A stretch of 64,000 nt of DNA from NAT127 sp034717695 (GCA_034717695.1 JAYELS010000057.1:1-64000); one strand, 5' to 3'; positions 46,023 to 54,396 are shown, counted from the stretch's first letter. Notes: generated by a model from the sequence alone, not told the origin. Numbers and translations: made by a program.

Positions 46023-46733
46023 TCAGAAGCTGTACTCGACCCCGGCCCTGAGGCTGTGGTCGGGGCTGTCGCCATCGACGCCGAACAGCAGCCCCAGCTC
46101 CCAGTGCAGCCCCCGGCGCATCCCGAGGCGGATATCCCCCATCAGCGCCGGGCCGAGGGCGCGGGTGTCTTCGCCGGCGTGGAATTCCAGCGCCGGCTCG
46201 AAGTGGCGCGCGTAGCGGTAGCGGGCCTGTAACCCCAGGCGGCTCTCCAGTTCGTCGTCGATGTCGGCGCCCCATTCCTGGGCGATCACCAGGTTGGTGG
46301 CGAGACTCCAAAGGCCGAGCTCCTTTTCCACCAGGAGCCCCGCGCCGGCCTCCCAGATGTCCTCGCCCAATTCCTTCTCCAGCTCCAGGAGAAGGCCGAA
46401 ATCCGCCCAGTATTCCCCCTGCTCGGTGAGCTGGCGGATGGCTTCCAGCTCCACCGCCTCCACCGCGAGGCTCTCCCGCGCCGAGCCAGCCCCCACCAGG
46501 TAGGCCTCGCCGAACCAGCGTTCGCCAAAGGCGCGGCCAAAGGCCAGGCTCTGGCGCTGTTCCCGGTCGGCCCGCCCCGGCTGCTCGTCCTGCCACACCA
46601 GGCGCCACTCCAGCTCGCGCTCCAGGGGTTCCACGTAGGGGTGGTAGATCTTGTCCACCACCAGGCCGTCGGCGCTGGCCAGCAGCGGCAGGGTGAGGCA
46701 GACGGTGGCGAGGAGGGTGCGACGGGGGATCAT
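46023..46733 (-). CDS. Putative outer-membrane beta-barrel protein of the FTR1 operon
   Basis: The 236-residue product has a signal peptide (TLLATVCLTLPLLASA) and a mature chain of alternating hydrophobic and polar residues (RLVWQDEQ; AYLVGAGSAR; LATNLVIAQEWG; RLGLQARYRYARHF; ELGLLFGVDG). It ends in the aromatic EYSF, as outer-membrane barrels do. About ten strands are suggested. I do not recognise a named family. It starts 4 bp inside the end of the FTR1 gene (overlap of ATG with the FTR1 3' end), so it is the last gene of the operon and probably works in metal passage or sensing at the outer membrane. Confidence 0.65.
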   Translation of the reverse strand: MIPRRTLLATVCLTLPLLASADGLVVDKIYHPYVEPLERELEWRLVWQDEQPGRADREQRQSLAFGRAFGERWFGEAYLVGAGSARESLAVEAVELEAIRQLTEQGEYWADFGLLLELEKELGEDIWEAGAGLLVEKELGLWSLATNLVIAQEWGADIDDELESRLGLQARYRYARHFEPALEFHAGEDTRALGPALMGDIRLGMRRGLHWELGLLFGVDGDSPDHSLRAGVEYSF

Positions 46734-47524
46734 GGTCTGTGGTCCTGGGTGAAAGGGTTGTCCCCGCGCCGGGTCGCCGCGGCCGCGAGGCCCGCCAGCA
46801 GGGTGAAGCCGCCGAAATAGGCGATGGCCTGGGTGAGGCTCGGGGTCGCCTCGTAGCCCACCAGGGCGTAGAACAGCTGCCCGGCGAGGCTATCCTCCGG
46901 CAGCAGTGCGGAGCTGTCCCAGAGGATGGCGCCCCCCGGTAGCCAGTCCGACTGGATCAGCATCAGCGCCGCCTGGGACAGCATGTTGCCGCCGAACAGG
47001 GCAATGAGGCCGAGGGTCAGGGTGCGGCGCGGCGCGGCTGGCACGCTCAGGAGCCCGTAGTAGAACAGCGCGCCGATGCTGGCGCCGATGCCGGTGGCGA
47101 GGGTGGCGCCCACCAGCAGGGGGGTGACCAGCTCGGGGCTCGCCATCAGCCCGGATTGGTAGAGGAGGATCTCGAAGCCCTCGCGCACCACCGCCAGGCT
47201 CACGGCGAGGGTCATCGTCAGGCGGAGCAGGCGCTCGCGGCGCTCGGTGCCGCACCCCATCAGCAGGGCACTGGCCGCCAGGCACAGGTAGATGCCGAGC
47301 TGTAGCGCGGCGTTGGTGATCTCCTGGCCGGTGTAATCGAACAGCAGCGACACCTCCTCGATCAGGCTGGCGTAGAGCGCCGCGCCGACCGCGCCCGCGA
47401 TTGCGGCGGGCCACACCCAGCGACCGCTGGCACCCCGCAGGCGGCAGATCACCAGCAGCAGGCTGATGATCAGCGCCGCCTCGAGGATTTCCTGGAGGAC
47501 CACGATCAGGGTCGACAGCAGCAT
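46730..47524 (-). CDS. FTR1 family high-affinity iron permease
   Basis: The 264-residue inner-membrane protein has seven predicted helices. FTR1 permeases carry two REXXE motifs that move iron. Here the second is intact (VVREGFEILLY near residue 113), while the first is altered to LQEILEAAL (residues ~9-17, Gln in place of Arg). The LMGCGTERRERLLRL loop is cytoplasmic. A cupredoxin-type periplasmic protein is encoded 7 bp upstream, the usual partner in bacterial FTR1 systems, where copper-assisted oxidation of Fe(II) may feed the permease. It overlaps the next gene by four bases. Iron is the likeliest substrate by family. Confidence 0.88.
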   Translation of the reverse strand: MLLSTLIVVLQEILEAALIISLLLVICRLRGASGRWVWPAAIAGAVGAALYASLIEEVSLLFDYTGQEITNAALQLGIYLCLAASALLMGCGTERRERLLRLTMTLAVSLAVVREGFEILLYQSGLMASPELVTPLLVGATLATGIGASIGALFYYGLLSVPAAPRRTLTLGLIALFGGNMLSQAALMLIQSDWLPGGAILWDSSALLPEDSLAGQLFYALVGYEATPSLTQAIAYFGGFTLLAGLAAAATRRGDNPFTQDHRP

Positions 47525-47531
47525 GGCGTCC

Positions 47532-47867
47532 TCACTCGGCGATGACCCGGCCCTGGGCCGTCTTGGGGAAGAACTCGCCGAAGAACGGGTATTCCCCCGG
47601 CGCCAGGGGGCCGATGAAGATCACCGAGGTGGCGCCCCCGGGGATGATCTTCTCGCGGTTGAGTTCATAGCTTTCGAATTCCTCCGCCGTCGGGTCGCGG
47701 TTGATAACCACCAGCTTCACCTTGGTGCGCGCCGGCACCCGCACGGTGGACGGGAAGAACAGGTGGTCGCGGATCTCGATCTCCACCACCGGGGGGGCGG
47801 CGATGGCCAGGGGTGCCGCGATCAGGGCGGCGAGGGCCGCGATGCGCGGCAGCAGGGGTACCTTCAT
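47532..47867 (-). CDS. Cupredoxin-domain periplasmic protein
   Basis: The 111-residue exported protein has a signal peptide (IAALAALIAAPLAIAA) and a small cupredoxin-type beta sandwich: IEIRDHLFFPSTVRVPARTKVKLVVINRDPTAEEFESYELN and YPFFGEFFPKTAQGRVIAE (both quoted in parts; the key runs are VPARTKVKLVVINRD and EEFESYELN). Family members I recall have a His in the FFGEFH position; here it is Phe, and only one His (RDHLFF) remains, so copper binding may be weak or different. Its ATG overlaps the stop of the kinase gene (ATGA). It likely delivers or oxidises metal for the FTR1 permease. Confidence 0.8.
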   Translation of the reverse strand: MKVPLLPRIAALAALIAAPLAIAAPPVVEIEIRDHLFFPSTVRVPARTKVKLVVINRDPTAEEFESYELNREKIIPGGATSVIFIGPLAPGEYPFFGEFFPKTAQGRVIAE

Positions 47868-49216
47868 GGCGTCTCGTTCCGGGAGTTGGCCGGCGGCGCG
47901 GCGGGGAAGGTCAGGGTAAAGCAGGCGCCGCTGGCAAAGCGGGAAGGGGTCACCGCAATGGTGGCGCCGTGCAGGTCGGCGATATTGCGGACGATGGCAA
48001 GGCCGAGGCCGCAGCCGGGCTGGCCGGAATCGTGGCGGTCGCCGCCGATGCGGTGGAAGCGCTCGAAGATCCGCTCCCGCTCCTGCTCGGGGATGCCGGG
48101 GCCATTGTCCTCGATGCGCAGCACCACGGTGCCGGGGCCGGATTCCACCGTCGCCAGGATGGTGCCGCCGTCCGGGGTGTAGCGGTTGGCGTTGGCCAGC
48201 AGGTTCGTCACCAGGGTGTGGAGGGCGAAGGGGTCGCCGGCCACGGTGGTGCCGGTGCTGGCGCCACGGAGTTCGACGGTCTGGCCCCTGGCCTCGAAAT
48301 CCCCGTAGCGCTCGGCGATCAGCCCCGCCACCAGCTCGTGCAGGTTCAAGGGTTTGAGGCCCGCGCTGTACTGCTCGGGGGTGCTGCGGTAGAGGGCGAG
48401 GATCTGTTCCACCAGATGCTGCATCCGCTGCACGCCGGCCTGCAGGTCGCGCAGCTCGCCGGCGCGATCCGGGTGGGCCTGCTGGAGGTTGTGGAGCTGG
48501 AGCTTCAGCACGCTGATGGGGGTGCGCAGCTCGTGGGCGGCGTCGGAGGCGAAACGCCGTTCCCGCTCGAAGGAGGCGTTGAGCCGGGCCAGCAGGCCGT
48601 TCACCGAATTGAGTACCTGGTCGAGCTCCCGGGGGTGCTCGGCGATGCGCACCGGGCTCAGGTCGCGGTATTCCTTTTCACGCAGGCGCTCCGCGAGTTC
48701 CCGCAGGGGGCCGAGGCCGCGGCCGACGATCAGCCAGATGAGCAGCGCCGACAGGGGCAGACCCACCACGATGGGCAGGATGGCTTCGAGGATGACGTTT
48801 TCCGCCAGCTGGAAGCGCACATCGGTGCGCGCCGCCACCACCGCCACCAGGTTGTCGGCCTCCGCGAGGTGCACATAGGTGCGCCAGCGATAGCCGTGGA
48901 AATTGACGTAGCCGAACCCCGGCGCGAAGCCGGTCAGGGGCGAGGCCGGGGTGTTGGCGCTGTGGGCGAGGAGGGTGGCCCCGCCCTCGGCACCGGGTTG
49001 CCACAGCTGGTAGGCGATGTGGGTGGGCTGGCTGTTGCCCGGGGCGTGCTCGCCCCGCAGGTTCACCGCGAACTGGGCGAGCTCCTGGAGCTGGCTGTCG
49101 AACAGGCTCTCCGCCTCGCCCATGCTCGACCGGTAGCCCTGCACGGCGGCGACGAAGACCACCAGCACCAGGGTCGCCAGGGTCGCCACCACCAGAAAGA
49201 CGCGGATCGACCTCAA
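47864..49216 (-). CDS. Sensor histidine kinase (QseC/PmrB-like)
   Basis: The 450-residue kinase has an N-terminal helix (VFLVVATLATLVLVVFVAA), a periplasmic sensor of ~125 residues without known motif, a second helix (LEAILPIVVGLPLSALLIWLIVG), a short HAMP-like linker, a HisKA domain with SDAAHELRTPISVLKL (His near residue 244) and an ATPase domain (NLLANANRYTPDGG; EDNGPGIP; GCGLGLAIVRNIADLHG). It likely phosphorylates the regulator encoded upstream, whose stop overlaps its TTG start (TTGA). Being inside the operon, it probably senses a signal tied to the metal-import or biosynthetic genes; which one is unknown. Confidence 0.9.
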   Translation of the reverse strand: MRSIRVFLVVATLATLVLVVFVAAVQGYRSSMGEAESLFDSQLQELAQFAVNLRGEHAPGNSQPTHIAYQLWQPGAEGGATLLAHSANTPASPLTGFAPGFGYVNFHGYRWRTYVHLAEADNLVAVVAARTDVRFQLAENVILEAILPIVVGLPLSALLIWLIVGRGLGPLRELAERLREKEYRDLSPVRIAEHPRELDQVLNSVNGLLARLNASFERERRFASDAAHELRTPISVLKLQLHNLQQAHPDRAGELRDLQAGVQRMQHLVEQILALYRSTPEQYSAGLKPLNLHELVAGLIAERYGDFEARGQTVELRGASTGTTVAGDPFALHTLVTNLLANANRYTPDGGTILATVESGPGTVVLRIEDNGPGIPEQERERIFERFHRIGGDRHDSGQPGCGLGLAIVRNIADLHGATIAVTPSRFASGACFTLTFPAAPPANSRNETP

Positions 49217-49872
49217 GGGGCGTCCACCCGGTAGCCGACGCCGCGCACGGTGTGGATGAAGTCCGCGCCGAGCTTCTTGCGCAGGTGGTGGACGTGGACC
49301 TCGACGGTGTTGCTCGCCACCTCCTCGCCCCAGCTGTAGAGGCGCGACTCCAGGCTCGCCCGGGTCAGCACCTTGCCGGCGTTTTCCATCAGCACCTTGA
49401 GCAGCATGTACTCCCGCCGGGACAGGTCCAGGGGCGTGCCATCCCGAGTGACTTCGGTGCGGGCGGTGTCGAGCACCACCTCGCCGATGCGGATCTCGTT
49501 GGTGCGGGTGGTGGACAGGCGCCGCTCCAGCACCCGCAGGCGGGCGAACAGCTCGGCCATGTCGAAGGGCTTGGTGAGGTAATCGTCGGCGCCGCCGTCG
49601 AGCCCGGCCACCTTGTCGTCGAGGGTGTCCCGGGCGGTGAGCAGCAGCACCGGCAGGGCCTTGTCCGTCTCGCGGATGCGCTTGAGCACCGTAAAGCCGT
49701 CCATGTCCGGCAGGCCCAGGTCGAGGATGATGATGTCCGGGGCGTCGGTCTTGAGGGCGTTGAGGCCGAGCTGGCCCCGGCCCACGGGATTGACCACGTG
49801 ACCTTTCGCCGCCAGGGCCTTGCCGAGGCTCTCGGCAAGGGCGCCGTCATCTTCGATCAAGAGAATGTGCAT
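49213..49872 (-). CDS. OmpR-family response regulator (QseB/PmrA-like)
   Basis: The 219-residue regulator has a receiver domain (LLIEDDGALAESLGKAL; phospho-acceptor Asp51 in IIILDLGLPDMDG; Lys in DYLTKPFDMAELFARL near 101) and a winged-helix domain (LDLSRREYMLLKVLMENAGKVLTR; NTVEVHVHHLRKKLGADFI; TVRGVGYRV). It is encoded just upstream of its kinase with a 4-bp overlap and three bases after a TPR protein gene. It probably controls the operon in which it lies. No clear direct-repeat binding site was identified before the first gene of the operon. Confidence 0.92.
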   Translation of the reverse strand: MHILLIEDDGALAESLGKALAAKGHVVNPVGRGQLGLNALKTDAPDIIILDLGLPDMDGFTVLKRIRETDKALPVLLLTARDTLDDKVAGLDGGADDYLTKPFDMAELFARLRVLERRLSTTRTNEIRIGEVVLDTARTEVTRDGTPLDLSRREYMLLKVLMENAGKVLTRASLESRLYSWGEEVASNTVEVHVHHLRKKLGADFIHTVRGVGYRVDAP

Positions 49873-49875
49873 GGG

Positions 49876-50529
49876 CTATTTTGCGGACATTTCCCGGACT
49901 TTTGCCAGCGCCGTGGCGATTTCCCTGTGCCGGCCCCCGTCGGCGAGGGCGCGGCCCGGGCGCGGCTTGGCCTGCTGGGCCTTGCGCAGGTACTGTTCGG
50001 CCTCGCCGTAGCGCTTCTCCCGCAGCAGGAAGTCGCCGTAGAAGTAGTTGGCATCGATGCCGTCGGGGTCGATGGCGAGGGCCTTGGTGAGCAGTTCCTC
50101 CGCCTTGTCGTCGTCGCCAAAGCCCACCGGCCAGCCGGGCACGTTGAAATACAGGGTGCCGAGGCTGGTGTAGGCGGAGCCGTCGAGGGCGAGATCGTCA
50201 AGGGCGAGGGCCTTCTCCAGATCCGCCCTCGCGGCCTTGGCCAGGGCGAGGGCCCCGAGGCCGCCCTTGGCGCCGGCATGGGTCGAGTGGATGATGCCGC
50301 GCCAGATCCAGCCCTCGGCGCTGCCCGGGTGACGGGCGATGACCCCGTCGGCGGCGCTGGTGAGCTGTTCGAAGGCGGTGAGCCGGGTCTTGCCGTTGAG
50401 TTCGTAGTTGACCTCCGCCCAGCGGGTCTGCAACTGGCGGATGTCGCTGTCAAGGTCGGCGAGGGCGCCCCCGCTGGCGAGCAGCAGGGCGAGAAGGAGG
50501 GATCGGCCGAGGTGGCGTGTCGTTGTCAT
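49876..50529 (-). CDS. Exported TPR-repeat protein
   Basis: The 217-residue protein has a signal peptide (LLLALLLASGGALA) and helical repeats of the TPR type, with consensus spacing visible in AEGWIWRGIIHSTHAGAKGGLGALALAKAARADLEKAL (cores GWIWRGII and ARADLEKAL), GSAYTSLGTLYFNV and ANYFYGDFLLREKRYGEAEQYLRKAQ. Such proteins are scaffolds for protein contacts in the periplasm. It lies 30 bp after the SDR gene and three bases before the response-regulator gene, linking the biosynthetic half of the operon to the signalling half. Its partner is unknown; a role with the kinase sensor domain is a guess. Confidence 0.78.
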   Translation of the reverse strand: MTTTRHLGRSLLLALLLASGGALADLDSDIRQLQTRWAEVNYELNGKTRLTAFEQLTSAADGVIARHPGSAEGWIWRGIIHSTHAGAKGGLGALALAKAARADLEKALALDDLALDGSAYTSLGTLYFNVPGWPVGFGDDDKAEELLTKALAIDPDGIDANYFYGDFLLREKRYGEAEQYLRKAQQAKPRPGRALADGGRHREIATALAKVREMSAK

Positions 50530-50559
50530 GGCGGTGCTCCGTGGGGGGTCAGGTAAGGG

Positions 50560-51372
50560 TCATTGCCGGCTGGCATGGTGGCGGATCAGCGCCAGCTGGC
50601 GGCCGAGGGCGCGGTCGACGATGGCGGGAAACAGGCTGTTGAGCCGCACGAACAGGCGTTCCGGCCAGCCCAGGTGGCGGCTGAGCCCCCGGGGCGCCGC
50701 CAGCAGGTCGAGCAGGGCGGCGGCCACCACCGAGGGTTCGTCCACGCCGTTGCCGAGGGCGTCGTTCAAGGCCGTCACCCGGTCGCTGTTCAAGGCGGTG
50801 CGGGTGGCGCGGGGGGCGAGGTGGTGAACCCGCACCGGCCCGTCCGCCAGCTCCCGGCGCAGCGCCTCGGAAAACCCCGCGAGGCCGGCCTTGCTGGCGC
50901 AGTAGGCGGCGAAGCCCGGGTGGCCGATGCTGCCGAAGGTGGAACCGATATTGACGATGGCGGCTTCGCCCCTGGCCTCGAGCAGTGGCAGCAGCTGGCG
51001 GGTGAGCAGCAGTGGCGCGACGAGGTTCACCGCCAGCAGGGCGGCGATCGCGGCCTCGTCCTGTTCGGCAAAGAGGCCGAACAACTGGCTGCCGGCGTTG
51101 TTGACGAGGATGTCGATGCCCTCCCGGCGGCAGGTTTCCGCCACCGCCTGGCGCCCCTCGGGGGTGCCGATATCGGCACCCACGGGCAGGTGTTGGCCCC
51201 CGGCGGGAAGCCCGTGGCGCCGGCCGAGGGTCTCGGCCTGGTGCTCGAGGCCGGCCCGGTTGCGGCCCACCAGGATCAGCCGCGCACCCGCCCCGGCGAG
51301 GCCCTCGGCGATGGCCGAGCCGATGCCGCCGCTGGCGCCGGTGAGGACGATGGTCTTGTCGCGAAGCTCCAT
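50560..51372 (-). CDS. Short-chain dehydrogenase/reductase of the hemolysin-family operon
   Basis: The 270-residue SDR has a standard cofactor motif (TGASGGIGSAIAEGLA), NNAG (ILVNNAGSQLFG near 92), the catalytic Ser in VNIGSTFGSIG near residue 140 and YCASKAGLAGFSEALRREL (Tyr near 153). The longer C-terminal tail (residues ~215-270; RLFVRLNSLFPAIVDRAL) with hydrophobic stretches resembles SDRs that act on lipids or acyl chains at the membrane. The ATG at 51372 has GAGGAGA upstream. It follows the diiron oxidase gene after 11 bp in the same operon. Probably reduces or oxidises the acyl-derived product of the pathway, by inference. Confidence 0.87.
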   Translation of the reverse strand: MELRDKTIVLTGASGGIGSAIAEGLAGAGARLILVGRNRAGLEHQAETLGRRHGLPAGGQHLPVGADIGTPEGRQAVAETCRREGIDILVNNAGSQLFGLFAEQDEAAIAALLAVNLVAPLLLTRQLLPLLEARGEAAIVNIGSTFGSIGHPGFAAYCASKAGLAGFSEALRRELADGPVRVHHLAPRATRTALNSDRVTALNDALGNGVDEPSVVAAALLDLLAAPRGLSRHLGWPERLFVRLNSLFPAIVDRALGRQLALIRHHASRQ

Positions 51373-51383
51373 GGCGGGTCTCC

Positions 51384-52049
51384 TCAGGCGGCGAGCGGAG
51401 CGCGGTCGGTGATGGCGCGGAAAATGTTGCCGTAGAGCTCGAAGAACATCCTGGCGCTGTGGATGATCAAGGCCTGCTCGCGGGGATCCTCGATGCGGTT
51501 CATCAGCCTTTCGAAAAAGTCCACATGGCCGATATCCAGGGCGCCGTGGGAGTTCAGGTAGCTGAACGCCTCCGCGGGCAGGCCCAGGTGCTGGCTGATG
51601 GCGCTGGCGGCGTGGCTGGCAATGCTGACGCTGGTGCCTTCGAGCACGAACACCATGCCGAAAAAGCCGACGGGGTCGACCCGCTGCACCATATCCCAGG
51701 CGTAGGCCACCATCAGTTCGGTGGCGGGCCCGGGCTGGCCGCCGCGCACCGCCTCGGGGTCGCCACCGCAGGCGGCGATGTCGTTGAGCACCCATTCCTG
51801 GTGGCCCAGTTCCTCCTCGATGTACTCCGCCACGGCTTCCCTGAGCCACTCCCGGTCGCCGCCGAGGCGGGCGCCGGTGGCCATCAGCAGCGGCACCGTG
51901 TGCTTGACGTGGTGGTAGGCCTCGGTGAGAAAGGCGATGTACTGGTCGCGGCTGATCTGGCCCGCCAGGGCCTGTTTGATCAGCGGCGCGGCCAGCAGCC
52001 GGGCGCGGTGTTCACGGGTGGCGGATACCAGTTGGTTGTAGAACGTCAT
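51384..52049 (-). CDS. Heme-oxygenase-like diiron oxidase (HDO/TenA-like, CADD/UndA group)
   Basis: The 221-residue all-helical protein is often annotated TenA-like or iron-containing redox enzyme. The diiron ligand set of HDO oxidases is visible: EEELGHQEW (E-x2-H near residue 80), a Glu in VLEGTSVSIASHA near residue 136, and HGALDIGHVDFF (H-x3-D-x2-H near residue 170), the pattern I know from UndA, which makes terminal alkenes from fatty acids. An O2-dependent C-C or C-H cleavage is therefore plausible. It overlaps the AMP-ligase stop (ATGA), so the two are translationally coupled. The substrate is unknown. Confidence 0.82.
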   Translation of the reverse strand: MTFYNQLVSATREHRARLLAAPLIKQALAGQISRDQYIAFLTEAYHHVKHTVPLLMATGARLGGDREWLREAVAEYIEEELGHQEWVLNDIAACGGDPEAVRGGQPGPATELMVAYAWDMVQRVDPVGFFGMVFVLEGTSVSIASHAASAISQHLGLPAEAFSYLNSHGALDIGHVDFFERLMNRIEDPREQALIIHSARMFFELYGNIFRAITDRAPLAA

Positions 52050-53587
52050 GGTGTGACCTCGGGCAGGACAAGGGGGTTGGGACGGCGGTCAAGGGGGGTG
52101 TAGAGGGCCTCCACGGCGCCCTTGAAGTGGGCGTGGATGGCATCGCGGCGCGGCTTGCCGGTGGCGGTCACCAGCCCCGGCACGGCGGCGAGGGGCGCGG
52201 CGAGGCGGTGCCAGGCGCGCACCCGGGCGTAGTCCGGCAACTCGCGGTTGCAGCGCGCGATCGAGTCGGCGATGGCGTCGTCGCCGACACCGGCGCTCGG
52301 GCAGATCAGCGCCCCGAGCCAGGGGCGGGCATCCCCCACCACCACGCAGTCGCGGATCAGCGGGCTCGCCAGCAGTTCGCTCTCCACCCACTCGGGGCTG
52401 ATGTTGCGGCCGAAGCTGGAGATCAGCAGGTTCTTGCGGCGTCCCGCCAGGTGGAGGAAGCCGTCGCCGTCGAGGCGGCCCAGATCGCCACTGGGGATGC
52501 GCCCCTGGCCCCAGCTGGCGGGCTCCCCGACGTAGCCGAGAAAGGGGTTGCCGGCGATGACGATTTCGCCCTGCTCCACGCGGACATCGAGGTGGGGCAG
52601 GGGCCGGCCCGCGGAGCCGGGGCGGTCGTCCCCGGGGACGTTGAGGCTCACCACCGAGGCGCATTCCGACAGGCCGTAGCCCTCGTACACCGGCAGTCCC
52701 AGGGCCCGGGCGCGGAGGATCTGCCCGGCGGCCACCCGGCTGCCCCCCACTGCGACAAAGGCAAGGCTCCCCGGTGGTCGCCAGCCGGCCTCGGCGGCGG
52801 CCACCAGGGCGGTCAACATCTGGGGGATGAGGATCAGGGAATGGGGACGGTGGTGGTCGATGGCCCGGGTCAGTCGCACCGGATCGAGACCGGAGCTGCC
52901 GGACAGGCCGAGGCTCGCCAGGGCGGGGGCCAGCACCTCGCCCCCCGCCAGCAGGCAGGTGTGAACCCCGGCGATGTTCTCCAGCAGTACCGGCAGGGGC
53001 AGCAGGCACAGGTGGCGGGGCCGGTCGAGGGCCACCCGGCGGGCCAGGGCGTCCGCCTGGCAGAGCAGTTGCCGGTTGCCGAGGCAGACCCCCTTCGGCG
53101 CCCCGGTGGAACCGGAGGTGTAGGTGATCTTGCCGGTGCCGGGGGGCAGCGGGTCGGCCCCGTCCTCGCCGGCCACATCCGCCAGGCGCAGCAGCTGGAG
53201 CCCGCTGTCGGGCAGGCTGGCGATCACCTGGCCGCCCTCCGGCCGCCAGTCCTCCACCCTGTCGGTGAGCACCAGCGCCACCCGACTCTGGTGGAGGGCG
53301 TGGCGCCGCTGAGCCGGCGAAAAGAATCCCGGCAAAGGCAGCTGGGGGATGTCGGCCAGCTGGCAGGCGAGGTCGGCGAGGATCCAGTCGACGCCGTTGT
53401 CCGCCGCGAGGGCGATGGGGCGCCCGTCCCGCGTCGCCAGCCCGGCGAGCAGGGTGGCGAGGCGTTCCAGCCGCTGGTGCAGGGCGCCGCGGCTCAGGGC
53501 GACGGTGCCGTCCCCCAGGGCGGGGCGGTCGCCGGCGGACTGCTCCGCCAGCAGCCGTTCGGCGAGGCTGGTGGCGCCGGCGGTCAT
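52046..53587 (-). CDS. AMP-dependent acyl ligase (ANL superfamily)
   Basis: The 513-residue adenylating enzyme has the P-loop ITYTSGSTGAPKGVCLG near residue 152, the aromatic motif VYEGYGLSECASVVSLN near 303, the hinge region SGDLGRLDGDGFLHLAGRRKN near 375 and a C-terminal ATGKPRRDAI carrying the catalytic Lys near 485. It should activate a carboxylic acid as acyl-AMP and pass it to CoA or another acceptor. The IPQLPLPGFFSPAQ segment resembles fatty-acid ligases. No carrier-protein domain is fused. Its start overlaps the hemolysin-family stop (ATGA) and its end overlaps the oxidase start, giving tight coupling of three genes. Confidence 0.9.
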   Translation of the reverse strand: MTAGATSLAERLLAEQSAGDRPALGDGTVALSRGALHQRLERLATLLAGLATRDGRPIALAADNGVDWILADLACQLADIPQLPLPGFFSPAQRRHALHQSRVALVLTDRVEDWRPEGGQVIASLPDSGLQLLRLADVAGEDGADPLPPGTGKITYTSGSTGAPKGVCLGNRQLLCQADALARRVALDRPRHLCLLPLPVLLENIAGVHTCLLAGGEVLAPALASLGLSGSSGLDPVRLTRAIDHHRPHSLILIPQMLTALVAAAEAGWRPPGSLAFVAVGGSRVAAGQILRARALGLPVYEGYGLSECASVVSLNVPGDDRPGSAGRPLPHLDVRVEQGEIVIAGNPFLGYVGEPASWGQGRIPSGDLGRLDGDGFLHLAGRRKNLLISSFGRNISPEWVESELLASPLIRDCVVVGDARPWLGALICPSAGVGDDAIADSIARCNRELPDYARVRAWHRLAAPLAAVPGLVTATGKPRRDAIHAHFKGAVEALYTPLDRRPNPLVLPEVTP

Positions 53588-54306
53588 GCCAGGGCCCTGA
53601 GGGTGGCGGCGAGTTCGCCGATCTCGCCGTCGAACAGTGCCAGGGCGGCACTCATCAGCCGGCTTTGGTGGCAGGCGGCCATGCTCTCGGCGATAAAGCC
53701 TACCGCCACCTGGGGGGACTCGTCGTAGTAGCTGCCCCACTGGTCGCGGTCCCCGGGCAGCGCCTCGGGGCGCGCCGGGCACAGGACGCGGATGGTGAAG
53801 CCGAGCTTGCCGATGCCGCGCAGCACCTCCGGGGTGCCGGTGAACATCACCCAGTGGAAGCCGGCGCGGTGCACCACCGCCAGCAGCATCAGGAACAACA
53901 GGGCGCTGGCACCGCCGCGCCCGGATACCAGGTTGCCCACCTCGACGATGCCGGTGCGGGAAACCGGGCTGCGGGTGAGCGCGGCGATGGCCTGTTCCGC
54001 CGGCGTGTCCAGGTAGTGTTCGAGGAAAAGGTTGCCGAGGGCGGCGGGGCGCAGGCCCAGGGCCGCGCACAGTTCTCCCCGACAGCGCAGGGCGAGCAGC
54101 GCCGGCAGGAATTCGCTGATCCGTGCGCCGTGGTGGTGGTGAAAGCGCTCGGCGATGAAGGCTTCCACCGCCGCGCGGCCCGGGTCCTGGCCCCGCAGCA
54201 GGCTCAGTTCCGGTGTCGGGGTGAGCAGCTTGCCCAGGGAGCGGTTGATCACGGCGGCCTCGCGGCGGGCATCGTCATCGACGGCGGTGGTGAAGGTGGA
54301 AGGCAT
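53584..54306 (-). CDS. Thermostable hemolysin family protein (T_hemolysin, GNAT-like)
   Basis: The 240-residue protein carries the family core GIVEVGNLVSGRGGASALLFLMLLAVVHRAGFHWVMFTGT (key parts EVGNLVS and FHWVMFTGT, ~residues 120-165), a preceding AIAALT.SPVSR strand and an N-terminal FIAERFHHHHGARISEFLPALLAL. The name comes from a Vibrio protein; the fold is thought to be acetyltransferase-like, similar to autoinducer synthases. An acyl- or aminoacyl-transfer role fits its place as the first gene of an operon with an acyl ligase, a diiron oxidase and an SDR better than hemolysis does. No signal peptide is seen, which also argues against a secreted toxin. Confidence 0.82.
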   Translation of the reverse strand: MPSTFTTAVDDDARREAAVINRSLGKLLTPTPELSLLRGQDPGRAAVEAFIAERFHHHHGARISEFLPALLALRCRGELCAALGLRPAALGNLFLEHYLDTPAEQAIAALTRSPVSRTGIVEVGNLVSGRGGASALLFLMLLAVVHRAGFHWVMFTGTPEVLRGIGKLGFTIRVLCPARPEALPGDRDQWGSYYDESPQVAVGFIAESMAACHQSRLMSAALALFDGEIGELAATLRALA

Positions 54307-54396
54307 TGCATGTCCCTCGGTTGGACGCTGCCGGGTGATCCGGCGGGCGGTTACTGAGGGTCAGGTTAGGGGGGCAAACTTAACAAATACTTAATG

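Noticed and set aside
53584..54306. Reading the hemolysin-family protein as a secreted toxin
   Set aside because: It has no signal peptide and is coupled to three enzyme genes; the name is kept only as a family label.
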